From Gnetum montanum (lineage: Eukaryota > Streptophyta > Gnetopsida > Gnetales > Gnetaceae): 64,000 nucleotides of DNA. Location of the stretch: positions 73,935-137,934 of the forward strand of contig MNCI01026391.1 in the NCBI GenBank assembly GCA_015680685.1. The letters run 5' to 3'. The position numbers and the translations under genes were made by a program. A model generated the notes under the pieces. That model was given only the letters and a program-made list of their open reading frames with translations, had not been told where the DNA came from and made no database searches. The first letter of the stretch is position 1. The number at the start of each line of letters is the position of its first letter. This document shows, one piece after another, positions 10,860-22,649 of the stretch.

Positions 10860-12690
10860 TACCCTGATGACTGAATGAAAACTCGTCCTCGAGCTCCTTA
10901 CAAAATATTAGGAAGGTATGGAATTATTGACTAATTGAAAACTAACGGTGGAATGGGACAACAAACTCAACGTGCCCAATGAAAGGATCAATAAGCATAT
11001 TACAACATTAGTGTTCATGACCATTGTGGTGAACACTCATACATAAATTACATCCAAGCTTTTATTTGGTAGCTTAAAGAGAAAGAGAGAGAGAAAGAAG
11101 ATGAAGCATGTTGCCACCAATGCCAAGATTGCACCTTCTATTGTTTATCTATAGCCATGCCACCAAACTTGTTCCTTTTGTAAATGCTCTAGTTCTAGTC
11201 CATCCTGAGTGCTTTCTCCAAGCCTAGTTCATTGTTTATATGATCACCATATACACACACAACATAGTCACAAATGAGTAAGGATAGATAATTCACAATG
11301 CAGTTGATACCTTGTCTCGATATAAAGTGTATTGGTTGAGTTGTGGTTATGGTAGAAATTGGATCGGGGATTTATCACTCGTGACTACCCAAGGTGTAGG
11401 GGTTAGAGAATAGTAGAATGGAAAAAATTGAAAAATTTGTGCTAGGGCCCCCACGACTAAGAGTTAACCTCTGATAGCTATAAGATGGAAAAATATGAGG
11501 ATTAAGAAACATGGAAAAAATAACAATGACAATGCCAATAAAATGGATGTCAAGGATGGGGATGAAACAAAAAATTATTGATTGTAAGAAATGTTTAAGG
11601 AAAAGAATTTAACAATTGCACCAAAAAGGAATGCCAGTGGGTCCTCCCCAAAGTAGGCTCATACCTTTTATGCCCTAACAAACCCACAAACCAAAGAGTT
11701 AGTAGGCTCTAGGAATTTCATTTCGAAGAAAGAGTTAAAAACTTACCTAAATATGGATGAATCATAAAATCGACAATGAGGTGGAACATGGAAAGAAAGA
11801 TGGGGAGTAAAAATGGAATGGAATCCCAAGAGCAAGGTTGTATAAAGTCCATTGTGTATGTCATGGTTAATGTGACTAAGTAGAACTCATTCCAAATTCA
11901 GACTCAAACCAACCACATTCAGTGACCTCGCATCAATACACTTGGCCAATCCATCCTCTTGAAGCAACAAGAATGCCTCCACAAAGAGTGACCACCATCT
12001 CAAGGAGAGTGAGATAGAGAAGCAGGAAGTGAGAAAGGGCCTTAGTTAGAGGAAACCTTTAGGCATGGGTAACATGTCTTTCCAATTCCATAACTAGTGC
12101 TTGTAGCCCATATTGGTTTATTATGTCTAAGGGGTGTGCTTTGAATTCTCAATTCTCCTTTTTTTTTGCGTGAGCACCACACCATGCAAAGACTTATTTT
12201 TATTCACTCAGATTGCTAATATTTGAACAATGTCAGAATGATGAAAAACCCAAGAAAATGCATCTAGGCACCCAAGAAAATAGCTAGCACAAATGCATCA
12301 AATCCCCTTAAGGTCAAATCCTTTTCATCCTTTGAGTCTTTTCTTAGTTTGAAAAATACCCAGCCAACACTTTATTAACAAGTTTACTTAGAAAAAGAGG
12401 ATTGTACGGTTCCAAGCCAAATGAGACAATAGAGTTGTATGGATGATTGGATGACGTGGACTCATTACCTGTTTTACCAAAAGAACCATACCTTAATATC
12501 AACATCATAATTCAAAGGTAAAAACCAAACATTAGCAATCAATATGATATAATTCAATCCAACATCATGAGCACTTATTGGATGATGAATAAAACTAAAT
12601 CAAGCAAACAAAGAAATAGTAAAAATGTGAACGATGATGTAAAACAAAAATAAGAAAATTTGGAAAAATGTGTAAAACCGATTAGCATAG
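10860..12690 (-). other. element B 3' non-coding region between integrase and LTR
   Basis: About 1.8 kb with no pol motif. The polypurine tract is the short G-rich sequence next to the LTR (minus strand CAGTCATCAGGGTA before TGATGA). A block near 11090-11290 on the minus strand matches a short open frame kept in D (35199-35423) and E (51376-51591), but here it has stops. Confidence 0.7.
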
Positions 12691-13930
12691 GTTTCCATCT
12701 CCCCCATGATTGAGTTGGAAGGAGGAGATCCAAAATAGTGAGTAGGGTTTTCCACAAATAGTGGTAGTGTGTGTACTGGCTGTCTTAAGCTCATGGAAAG
12801 GGTTGGTTTGTTGCACCTTGACAAATAGTTTCTTCTCTGGGCTATCAAGTTTGTATATTATCATGGCCCTTGAAGGGAAAGTTGCATAATAATATAATAT
12901 TTTTTCCACAATGTTTGAAATTTAGTACATTGTGGAACATGTGTGGGATTCTAGTAGAGAGCCTTATCTCCTGGTTGATATTTAACTTTTCTAATTCTTA
13001 GGTCATGACGTTGTTTATTTAATGCCTAATGTAATTTATTAGATGACAGGGTAGCTAGTCAATTTTCATCTAACAAGTCAAGGATTACTAACCATTGTTT
13101 TTGTGCTACATCAACGTCAAGGTTAAGGTCACATGTCGTGGATAGTGTACAAAGCTCAGTTTGAATGGGAAGCATTGGTAATTTACTGTACACTAACTCA
13201 TAGGGAGAGTAGCTTGTAGGGAGTTTGCATGTGAAGCGATATGCGCAAAGAGCATCATTCAGTTTAGTGCTCTAGTCTTGCCTAAAATTGATAATAGTTC
13301 TTGTTAATATATTCGTAATCTCCCTATTGGTGACTTCAACTTGACCATTTTCTTGGGGGTAGTATGGGGTTATCAATTTATGTTCAACCCCTAAGCATTG
13401 CATTAATTTCTGAAAAGTTACACCTATGAAATGTGCACCATTGTCTAAAATAAGGGTACACGACATACCAAACCTATTTATGATTTGTTGTTAAACAAAT
13501 CGTGTAGCTATAGATGATGTAAAATCCTTAACAGCAGTTTCTTCTATCCATTTTGTAAGATAATCAATGGCAACAATAATATAAGCTTTTCCATTGGACA
13601 TTGGTGTAATTTTCCACATAAAATCAATTCCCCAAATGTCTAAGGGTTCTAAAGGTTAGATCCATTGTTGTGAATCCTCCATTCTAGTAGTCATTCCCCC
13701 ATCATGTTGACAGTGCTCACAAGACTGGACAAATTGATGGGCATCCTGAAACAATGTAGGCCAATAATATCCCGCAAGCAAGATCATGATGGTTGTTCGT
13801 CTTCCAATGTAATGGCCCTCACAAGAACCCTCATGAGAATCTTGGAGAATTCATAGTTGATCTATATCAGGAAGACACTATCAAACCAAGCCATTGAAAC
13901 ACACTTTGTAAAGTTGGCCATTGATATCCA
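12690..13930 (-). pseudogene. element B integrase
   Basis: The open frame at 13272-13466 (minus) contains the second catalytic Asp in LILDNGAHF and the catalytic Glu in QVEVTNREI, spaced as in the DX35E core of retroviral-type integrases. The region 13500-13700 holds the first Asp block and 13700-13930 the N-terminal zinc-finger region. The C-terminal part continues at 12690-13270 with stops and ends at the block that also closes the pol frame of D and E. Integrase joins cDNA ends to the target. Frameshifts and stops make it inactive. Confidence 0.8.
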
Positions 13931-14840
13931 TAAAGTACTTGGCTCAAGGAAGAAACTGTTGTTTCTTCTTAAGGTTTAACTCTTGTGGTATTTGTTGGGT
14001 GAGGAGATATGTAAGAATGCTACTATACTTGTTTGTCTCCATGGGTGATTGATTATTTACTACACTAGGAAAGAGGAATTCATTAGGGGAATAATCAAAA
14101 ATTAAATACTCATCCTCTTTGTTATCCCATCGCAACTGAGATAAATGATTAGCAACTACATTCTTGGTGCCTTTACGATCGATCATTGTAAGATCAAACT
14201 CTTGTAAGATTATAAGCCATCATATGACACAAGGGCTTACAATTAGCTTATTTAGGAGGAACTAGATCGCACTATGATCTATATGTATATATACTTTATA
14301 TCCCAATACATAGTGTCTAAAATTTTCTAGTGCAAACACTACAGACATTAATTCTTTCTTTGTGGTAGTGTAGTTAAGTTGTGCACTAGCAATACTTCTA
14401 ATTTCATAGTGGATGTAATAATGATGCTTCTAGTTATCTAACTATGTAAGTATGTCTCCTAAGGCATAGTTGGACGTGTTAGTCATGATATGGAATGGTT
14501 TGGACCAGTCAGAAGCTTGTAGAATGGGTATTTCTACTAGCTTCTACTTTAAAGTTTGGAAAGCTAGTTCGCATTCCTTGGTCCATTCTAAAGGTATGTC
14601 CTTTTTCATTAATTTAACTAATGCTTTTGTAACCTTTGAAAAGTTTTCAATAAATATCCTATAGTAGCCAGTGTGTCCAAGGAATGATTGAATATCTTTA
14701 ACAGTTTCCAATTGATGGGTAATTTCATGGATAACTTTGATTTTCTCAGGGTCTACCTTTATCCTTTTGTGAGAGATTTTGTGCCCTAGTACTACACCTA
14801 CTTGAACCATCAAATGTCTTTTTTACTGGTTGAGCCTTAA
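13930..14840 (-). pseudogene. element B RNase H and end of RT
   Basis: On the minus strand the open frame 14813-14544 holds the RT connection block VVLGHKISH and the SFLGHTGYYRIFIENFSK motif typical of gypsy RT thumb. RNase H follows with stops, and the frame 14186-13944 carries the NVVANHLSQL motif at its end. RNase H would degrade the RNA strand during reverse transcription. Confidence 0.75.
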
Positions 14841-15600
14841 ATTGGTTTCTACACATCTTTTTAACACTTTCTCTAACCGGTCTAAGGTTTGATCAAAATT
14901 TGCTACATAAGTGGAGAAGTCATCCATAAAGACATCCATAACATTCCCTATTTTCTTAGGAATATGCTTAGAACTAGTCATTGAAATGTTGTAGGGGCAT
15001 TACACAAGCCAAATGACATCTTCTTATATGCAAACATTCCTCAAGGACTCATGAACATATTCTTGTCTTGGTCTTTTAGGGCTATTTATATTTGGTTATA
15101 TCCACTATATTCATTTAGAAAACTATAATAGCGATGCCCTATGATGGTGTCTAAGACTTGGTTGACAAATGGAAATGGAAAGTGATCATTAAATGTTGCC
15201 ATATTTAGTAGCCTAAAATCTATGCACATTCTCCATTTGCCTCCATTCTCTATCAGCAATGGGGTATATGAACCCAGCCTTGAGAAGCTATTCAATTTCT
15301 TCCTTAACTACTTGCTTCAGCTTTGGGTTCAAATGCCTTTGCAGTTATCTTTGAGGCTTCATGGAGGGGTTGGTGTAAATCCTATGTTGGCATATCTTAG
15401 GATCTATTCCAGTTAATTCAGGATATGACCAAGAAAAGGCTTTCAACCATTTATTTATTACCTTTAGCAGTCTCTCTTTTTGTTGAGGAGCAAGCTTCAC
15501 ATTAATAATTATCAATTTTCCATTTTTAAGAAACATGTATTCCATACTGGTGGGCAATGGTTTCAGCTTGAGGGGCTCCTACTTAAATTTCTTAGGGGGT
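14840..15600 (-). pseudogene. element B reverse transcriptase
   Basis: Frames 15557-15345 and 15295-15086 cover the N-terminal part and the core: GGKWRMCIDFRLLN, then GHRYYSFLNEYSGYNQI (Leu-Asp-Gly is normal, here LNE). The catalytic FMDDFST block is readable on the minus strand near 14914-14935. The RT would synthesise cDNA from the element RNA using the tRNA primer. Frame changes separate the pieces, and the mutated first Asp region adds to the evidence for inactivity. Confidence 0.85.
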
Positions 15601-15989
15601 TTCAACTTCCCCTAATTGATATTTTCAAGGTTAAGACTTGAAAGTTGGTTGTGGACTTACTCTAATGCATCTATGCTATCGATGTAAGCACAAGTCAAAC
15701 CCTCATTTGGTTCCATGCATATAATTGAACTACTTTCTTAATCAGTTGTTTGCCACTAGGTTCCTTCCTATCATGTGGCTGCTACATATAGGCATCTTTG
15801 TATGTTGATCACTTGTGCACACTGATTGTATGCAGGAGGTGCTAAACTTTGCATAAAACATGACCTCTACACGCAATTACAGCTTATTTCACTATATACA
15901 ATGCATGAAAATTTCTTCTTCTTGATCTTTCCAAATATATTTCCCTTTCATATTTTTAGGGAAAGATCATAGATGCCTAGGAATGTGTT

Positions 15990-16330
15990 GATGGTTCTTA
16001 GCCATGCCCTTTCCATTATGATTGGGAAGTCCCCCTTACCATTGTTCACCTAAATCACTAGGAAGTCCGCTAGGTATGACCACCCAAAAATAGTGGTAAC
16101 AATGTCCTCCACTAGTCCCAATGGGATAGTGACGAACTGGTCAGCCAACTCTAGACAAATGTTGCTTTTTTTCAATGGAGGCAGGTTCTAGGCCTTGTAC
16201 ATTTCTTGAAAAATCAAGTTAACATCAGAACCTGAATCCAAAAGATCTTTGCATGGTTCATTTCTAGAAATTTTTAAATATATCAAAGGACTTCCAAGAT
16301 CAGAGAATTTCTTGAAAAAATGACTAGCTT
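15990..16330 (-). pseudogene. element B aspartic protease
   Basis: On the minus strand the retropepsin active-site triad DSG is intact (DSGSDVN near 16243-16225) and is followed by the same block as in D and F (LELADQFVTIPLGLVEDIV). The enzyme would cut the Gag-Pol polyprotein. It lies between a Pro/Gln-rich linker (16330-16950) and RT, and is interrupted by stops. Confidence 0.75.
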
Positions 16331-16959
16331 TAATCCAATCGATGATGGCATGTGTTAACATGACTGTATGCTTTGGGTGTGGTGGTTGGGTTGAAGGAAA
16401 CTCTGAAGTTTTGATTGATATTAAAGTGTCTAAGGAATTAACTACTTGTGATTACAAGGGCTTGGTTGTACTATTGGTTCTAAAGAAAGGTATTTTATTT
16501 ATGTGGTTGTTGGAACCACTAGTAGGTTGAGAGTTAACAGCCCTTGTGGGATTATGTTGCTATGGCTGGGTAGGGATTTCACCTTGCATAGCTAGAGTAT
16601 GTGGTAATGGAGCTATTGGTGGGAGAGATGCATCTGGATGAGAAGGATGATATTTTTGTGGAACATCCCCCCTAGGGGGAGGAGACCTATAATACTCATG
16701 AGCTTGGTAGTGAGGTTGAGGAGTAACGTGACTAGTAGAGTCACATGGAGAGACTAGTTGCTACATGTAATATTCATATGGGTCAGGTTGCCAGTAAGGA
16801 TACTGTTGCCTTGGTGGTGGCATTTCCCATGATTTTGGGTATTACCACTATTGATATTTCTCATTTGGTTGTGGTGGAGTTCCACTAGGATAATACATTA
16901 AGGGTTGATGGAACTATCTTGGGTTACCTTGGGAGTAAGGAAACCTTTAGGGTGTTTGC

Positions 16960-18873
16960 CATTTATTTAATCATAGGTTGAGTGCATACACCCCAGACTC
17001 CTACAGATGTGAGATTATAGGGAAACATCCTTTAGGATGGTCATATTGACATATCTCGCATCTACTATTATTTTCTATTTCTAAATCCACAACCTCTTCA
17101 ATGATGAAAACTTTTCCCTGACCCTTGCTACATGCATGTTTAGTTTCTTTCTTTCTTTTTTCGTGATCACTACCTTGATCTCTAGACTCCTCTAGTATTT
17201 TAAGAATAGTTTGAAATCTATTATCTAGGGAATTCCACATTTGATCTACTTTTTCTAGGGATAGGTAATTTTTTCCTATTCACCATCTCTTTGAGTGATG
17301 ACTCTTCTTTATCCTCACAAAATCTTACTCCCATCTTCCAAAGGGAAGGATCTCAATTATACTCTTTCACACTTTCTCTCTTCCATTTTTCACCTTCTTC
17401 TTTAGCAACTTGCTCCAATAGGCTTTTAATTTGATGGGACCTAAGCTCAAATAGTCTTCCTTGGGCATAAGTCCCAAGGGTTCTTCTCATTTCATGCCTA
17501 AGCCCATCTACGAGATGGCATAGTTGATCCCTTGGTGAATAACCATGGCTAGGACAACGATGTAACAGTGCATAATATCATTCCATGGTAGCATCCAAGG
17601 ATCCATATCCTCCTTGTTTCCAACTTGGATTTACTTTTGTAGGTTGGACACTCAGGAGTATGTTTGATACTTATCATTGAACAATTCTGACATGGTATTC
17701 CATCTACGAATGGATTCTTGTTCTAAGGACTAGTACAAACTTTTCAATTCTTTAACTAGTGTCCATGTGAATACTTAAGTTTTTTCCATTAATTCCTTAT
17801 GTTTTATAAGACACACGCATAATGGAATTCTAGTAAGTGATTTTGAGGATCAATGTTGTATCCCCCTTAAAATCGTGGAATATTGTTCATATCTAATATC
17901 TTGATCCTACTATCTTTTTGGTTCCTTGTTGGAATTCTAAGAGCCTTAGTTATGTCTATCATACTTTGAGTAATGAGCAGGGGTGTATCATGATCATCTC
18001 TTCCATGGTGTCTATGATGCCTACGTTGTTCCCTACTCTCCCTTCTTCTATGTTATGATTCTCTATAGTGCCCTCGTCCCATTTCCTGGTTGTTTCATTT
18101 ATCACTTCCACTTTGCCTACCTTATTCCCATGGTCTATTTCTTTATGAGTACATCCAGATACTAAAGGAGAGGGTGAAGGAGATGATGAAGGTGAAGAAG
18201 AAGGAGAACCATCACCATGACAGTGTCTTCTACCTTCTCTTCAGCAGTCTCAGCCTCAATCACAATTATGATCAGAATGTCCATCTTTATCATGTATCCG
18301 TGTCCCTTTTTTAGATCCTTTATGCCTGTGGGTAGCAGAACCTAGGTTAAAAATAGTGGAATGAAGGTTCTGATACACAACCCCTTGGCCAAATTCAAGG
18401 GGAGAAACATCATTTTGTGGGCGACTACCTGAGGCAGGTTCACCATCCTCATTTTTTCTTAAGACATGTGGGACATCCTAGGACCACTTACCCTTCAAAG
18501 ACTTATGATGTCTCTCTTGTTGCAAGTCCCTTTAACATTGTGCCTCCATGGGATGGTATTCTCTTATATCATGGTCTTGCACAACATATTCTACATTTAA
18601 GTGTTTCATGCCAATTCGTGTGAGAGCACGAAGAAGCATGCTTGGGACTGAACGATCAAGACGTAACACTATGTTACCTTCTAAGTATCACCAATGTAGT
18701 TGTTCATCTTGATGGAGGATAAAGGTGAAGTATGGTACATACTCATCAATATGAATATATACCACTCAAAACTATTTAGGGAATAGCAGATCAATGTCAT
18801 GTGTATTACATTATCAATTGTTTCCTATTTCAGACCTAGGTGGTGAAGCACTTTTTTACAAAGAAGGAGACAT
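16960..18873 (-). pseudogene. element B gag
   Basis: The likely start is ATG at 18873, in the MSPS-type context shared with E. The retrotransposon-gag domain lies at about 17400-17800, where the text for RRTLGTYAQGRL is readable. The C-terminal frame 17240-17001 ends with the zinc-knuckle-like CEICQYDHPKGC, a CX2CX3HX3C arrangement shorter than the standard CX2CX4HX4C. Gag would form the particle that packages element RNA. Many stops. Confidence 0.75.
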
Positions 18874-18988
18874 ACTTGTATTTTAAATGTGCAATGTATT
18901 CTTGTTTTCATTTTCTGAACCAACCCTAAGGGTTCATTCCAATGATGTGAAATATTTTCTATGTTCTAATTAGCGCATAAACAACTAA

Positions 18989-19008
18989 GTCCCCAACAAT
19001 GATGCCAA
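18989..19008 (-). promoter_or_regulatory. element B tRNA primer-binding site
   Basis: On the minus strand TTGGCATCATTGTTGGGGAC directly follows the 5' LTR. It matches, apart from transitions, the sites of D, E and H, and resembles the tRNA-Asp-type site known for Athila-like elements. Confidence 0.75.
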
Positions 19009-19867
19009 TGATGAGTGGCGAGATACCCCTATGCTGAACCATACTAATACAAGCGTTTCATGCACGATCCAGTTGAATTCTAAGGACTAAGTGCTTATGC
19101 ACCTTTGTGGAACAAGAATGGGTTGGTTAATCATTGTCTTCCCAAACTTACTTGTATGTCACGATTGTATGGTTAAGTAAGATTGAGGCATATGATTTTT
19201 ATATCTTTTCTATTTTTATGTTCTATGCTAATAGGGAAGGAGAGGGATAACTAAGAGACTAATTTAATTTAACTACTGATTAACTAGGATTTAATTAATT
19301 CTAATGCTAGTATCCATTCTCACTTTTCATGCACATCTTGAACTAGTGTAACACTACTAGGATTACAAAATGCTAATCGTTATAGGGTTACCAAGTGTTA
19401 CACACATGCTTGAAGTGATTGTATTGAGTGTATTTACTTGGGAGAGTTATAGGGGGAAGAAAGAGGGAGAGAGAAAGAGAGAGAGAGCATTAATTAACTA
19501 AGAAAACAATTAATAATATCAATTAAGACTAATTAATTTATTCTGGATGCTGCAAGGTTTATCATAAAGTTCATCTTTATTGCTGTACACATGGTGTGCT
19601 CAGGTACTCAATTCTCGAATAAAGATCTGTTCACTTTATAACTCCTACTTTCGACACGCAGAAATAATTCTAACTCTGGGAGGGAGAAAAGGCAAGAGTT
19701 TTGCTATGGGTCTAACTATCTATTACAAAACCAAGTGCCACCACCTCTTATTTATAGTCAAGGAGACAAGCCCTAATATTAGGTATCTAACATCTCATTG
19801 TAGGCTCCAATATAATAGACCCGATATTGCAGATGCGATATCGTGGCCCCAATATCGCTGTTCATCA
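19009..19867 (-). repeat. element B 5' LTR
   Basis: 859 bp, paired with 10008-10859. Minus-strand TATAAATA at plus 19749-19756 and AATAAA at plus 19576-19581. U3 contains several GATATC or GATATT words between 19770 and 19867. Confidence 0.9.
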
Positions 19868-19872
19868 CACAT

Positions 19873-20615
19873 TTATGACATAAGTCTCATAGTTGTAGTG
19901 AAACTCTTGTAGTTTTGTCATTCAAAAGTTAGAATATTTTTCTAAGTGTCCATAGTAAGAGTCAAGGAGTGTACAAATATTTATTCTAGCATTATTATGC
20001 TTGAGCATGGTAATGTGTGTGATAATAAAGATGAGCTTTCTGATAAACCTTGTAGCACTTTGAAATAGATTAAGTATTTCCTTCATGCATTTAAAATTTA
20101 AGCAATTTTATTTAATTTTCTATGTAATTAAGTAATTAATTAAGCTAGATTAAGATAAATTAAATAGTCATTAATTAAGCACATAAGTACTACAACTTCA
20201 AGCATATGCTTGGTGCTTGGTTATCCTAGTAATGTTTAATGTTAGGTAACCTAGTATCCTTAAACATGTTCAGGATGTATACGGTTAGTGGGAATATATG
20301 CTTATGATTGGATTAGTTAAATGATATCTAGTTAGATTAAATTAACAATTTATTACCTTTCATTCTTTATTCTTTATTCCTAGGTGACTTACAACATAAA
20401 ATGTAAAAATAATAAAAATCATATGCCTCAATTGCCCTTAACCATACCTTTGCATTTCACAAGTGTAATTAGGAAGAAAATAATTACAATGATTAGTTTT
20501 ACTTCATGGTGACTAGTATGCTTAGAAGGCTATAAGTCCATAGAATTCTACTAGATCAGGCATGAATGCATAGTGATTCATATGGTTGAATGTAGGATCT
20601 ACTCGCCACTCATCA
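19873..20615 (+). repeat. element H 5' LTR, right part
   Basis: Continues the LTR cut at 10007. It has AATAAA at 20024-20029 and ends CGCCACTCATCA at 20615, like the LTRs of D and E. Confidence 0.75.
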
Positions 20616-20635
20616 TTAGTGCCATTACCGGGGAC
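20616..20635 (+). promoter_or_regulatory. element H primer-binding site
   Basis: TTAGTGCCATTACCGGGGAC follows the LTR end directly. It is the least decayed copy of this site in the window in its CCGGGGAC part. Confidence 0.75.
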
Positions 20636-20789
20636 TTATAGTTTGATATGTGCAGTATCTAAGACATAGTAAAAAATAATTTAACATCACTAAAATAAAT
20701 CCTAGAGTCACAATCATTTGAAAAATAAAAATATTAACTATAATTAAAGCATACTATATTTTTATTTTAATCAGAAATATCTTCTTCTC

Positions 20790-21400
20790 AAAGGCATGAT
20801 GAATCAAAACCACCAATGCCCCAAGAATTTGAAGTTGTATACACTCATCTAGATTGGTTTGTACCCAAATTTACCTTCAACTTGGATGAGGATGAACAAC
20901 TATAGTGGAGATATATGGAGGGAAATGTTGTATTACCTATCAACCAATCTATTCCTGGGATGTTGCTCCAAACTCTTTAGAGTTTGACCATCCACAATCT
21001 CCATGATGAATATGTTATATAAGACCATAACTATCACGACTACCTTCCCATGGAGATAGAATGCAAATGAGATTAGCACTAGGAGAAGCACCATGATGCT
21101 ATGAAAGATAAATGGTTCACTAACCCTTTGTTCTTGCTAAATCAAAATGACAAGGAGGACACTTCCTTTGAGGGTTCTCAATATGAAGATTCTCCACCCA
21201 TTGACTTTGGTGAAGGGGGCTTAAACCCAAACTTATAGTTCAATATCAACAATGTAGATTTAGTCAGAAGTGAAAGTCAAGGTAGGGATGATGATGATAA
21301 ACTTGATGATCATAATCATGACAAGTAGAACGGAAATGAAAGACACCATGATATCAAAGTGATGGAGCTCCACTTTGATATTAAGCTTATTGCTTATGGA
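20790..21400 (+). pseudogene. element H gag, N-terminal part
   Basis: The frame reads PQEFEVVYTHLDWFVPKF and then a W.YMEGNVVLP block, which matches the N-terminal gag region of D (29538 onward: PNFTFILHQDKK, LEGNIVLP) and E (PDFTFILYQNEQ, LEGNIVLP). An acidic stretch with DDDDKLDDHNHDK follows near 21280-21330. Five or more stops interrupt it. It ends abruptly where an inverted gag segment begins. Confidence 0.7.
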
Positions 21401-21404
21401 GCTA

Positions 21405-22640
21405 CCTAGGATTTCCTTGATGATAAAGTAATCTTCTAGGTGCTTGCATTCTTTCTAGCTTAGGATTTAAATAATACACCCCAAAATCTTGTAAGTGTGA
21501 CATAATATGGTGACATCCCTTAGGATGTTCATATTGGTAGATGTCACACCCATCATCATCATCTGATTCTTACTCCACAACCTCTTCTATTGTAGCAGCT
21601 TTTCCCTTAACCCGTTGGTAGGCACATTTAGCTTTCTTTCTTCTCATGCGATCATGATTACTACCTTTTTCTTTGGATTTATCTACAATTTTTAGAGTAT
21701 TTTGGATTTTATCATTCAAATATTTTCACATATTTCCACCTTAGCTAAAATTTTGGAAATAGATTTTTAAATCAATAAGGTTTTTTGCTACATCACTTCA
21801 TCAAGTGATGCCTCCCCTTCACTATTATGGAATTGAACCTCCCTTTTTCTAATGGAAAGGTCTCTATTATATTCTTCAATACTTTCCCATTTCCTGAATT
21901 CACTATCTTCTTTAGTAACCTGCTCAATTAGACTTTAAATCTAATGGATCCTTAGTTTTGATAGTCTCCCTTAGGCATATAACCCAATGGTTCTCCTTGT
22001 TTCTAATCGAACCCCATCTATGATATGGTGAAGCTGCTTGCATTGAGAATAACCATGGTTAGGACATCTTTGTAAAAGAGAGTAATAGTTGCCTATGGCT
22101 ACATCTAAGGGTTCATGTGTTCCTTGATGCCAACCTTGGATTTTCTTTCTCAAATTAGGCAATCTAAAGTATGTATAATATTTATCATTGAAAATCTCAA
22201 GCATCATAGTCCATCTATGAATTGATTCTAGCTCTAAGGAGTGATACCAACTTTCTACTTCTTTTGTAAATGTCATGGAAAATAACCTAAATTTTTGCTA
22301 TCATTCTTTATATTTTGCAAGGCACAAGCATAGTGAAATAATTGAAGATGGTTCTATGGATTTGAGTTATATTCCTCCTCAAATCTAGGGATATTTTTCA
22401 TATCCAAACTCTTGATTCTATTATCATTCACATGCCTAGATGGAATTCTAACTAGCTTTGTGATGCTTAACATGCTTCAAGTTGTAATTAAAGGCTCATC
22501 ATTGTCATGATTTCGATGACACCTATGATGTCCTCTACTATCCCTTTGGTCATGGTAGGGCCTATGATCATTGTATCATTCTTTACCTTCATCAAGTTTT
22601 GTCCCCTATGATTTCAATTAGATTTTGAGGAGGAGGAAGA
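21405..22640 (-). pseudogene. inverted gag segment G (C-terminal part of gypsy gag)
   Basis: On the minus strand the open frame 22276-21971 reads MTFTKEVESWYHSLELESIH, then RLPNLRKKIQGWHQGTHEPL and DGVRLETRRTIGLYA, the retrotransposon-gag domain as in F. The zinc-knuckle region is near 21510-21560. The text at 21405-21480 matches the gag/linker junction of C (38540-38620). It faces element H gag head-on, and the two together cover complementary halves of one gag. Confidence 0.75.
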
Positions 22641-22649
22641 GGATGTAGA

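Larger units (their letters stand above)
10008..19867 (-). mobile_element. Ty3/gypsy LTR retrotransposon B, full length with TSD
   Basis: Two direct LTRs (10008-10859 and 19009-19867) enclose, in minus-strand order, primer-binding site, gag, protease, RT, RNase H, integrase and a long 3' non-coding region. The 5-bp sequence CACAT at 10003-10007 and 19868-19872 is a perfect target-site duplication. The LTRs begin TGATGA and end in TCATCA. No chromodomain is seen after integrase, and the PBS resembles that of Athila/Tat-type elements, so a non-chromovirus lineage is likely. All coding parts carry stops, so it is not autonomous now. It inserted into the 5' LTR of plus-strand element H. Confidence 0.92.
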
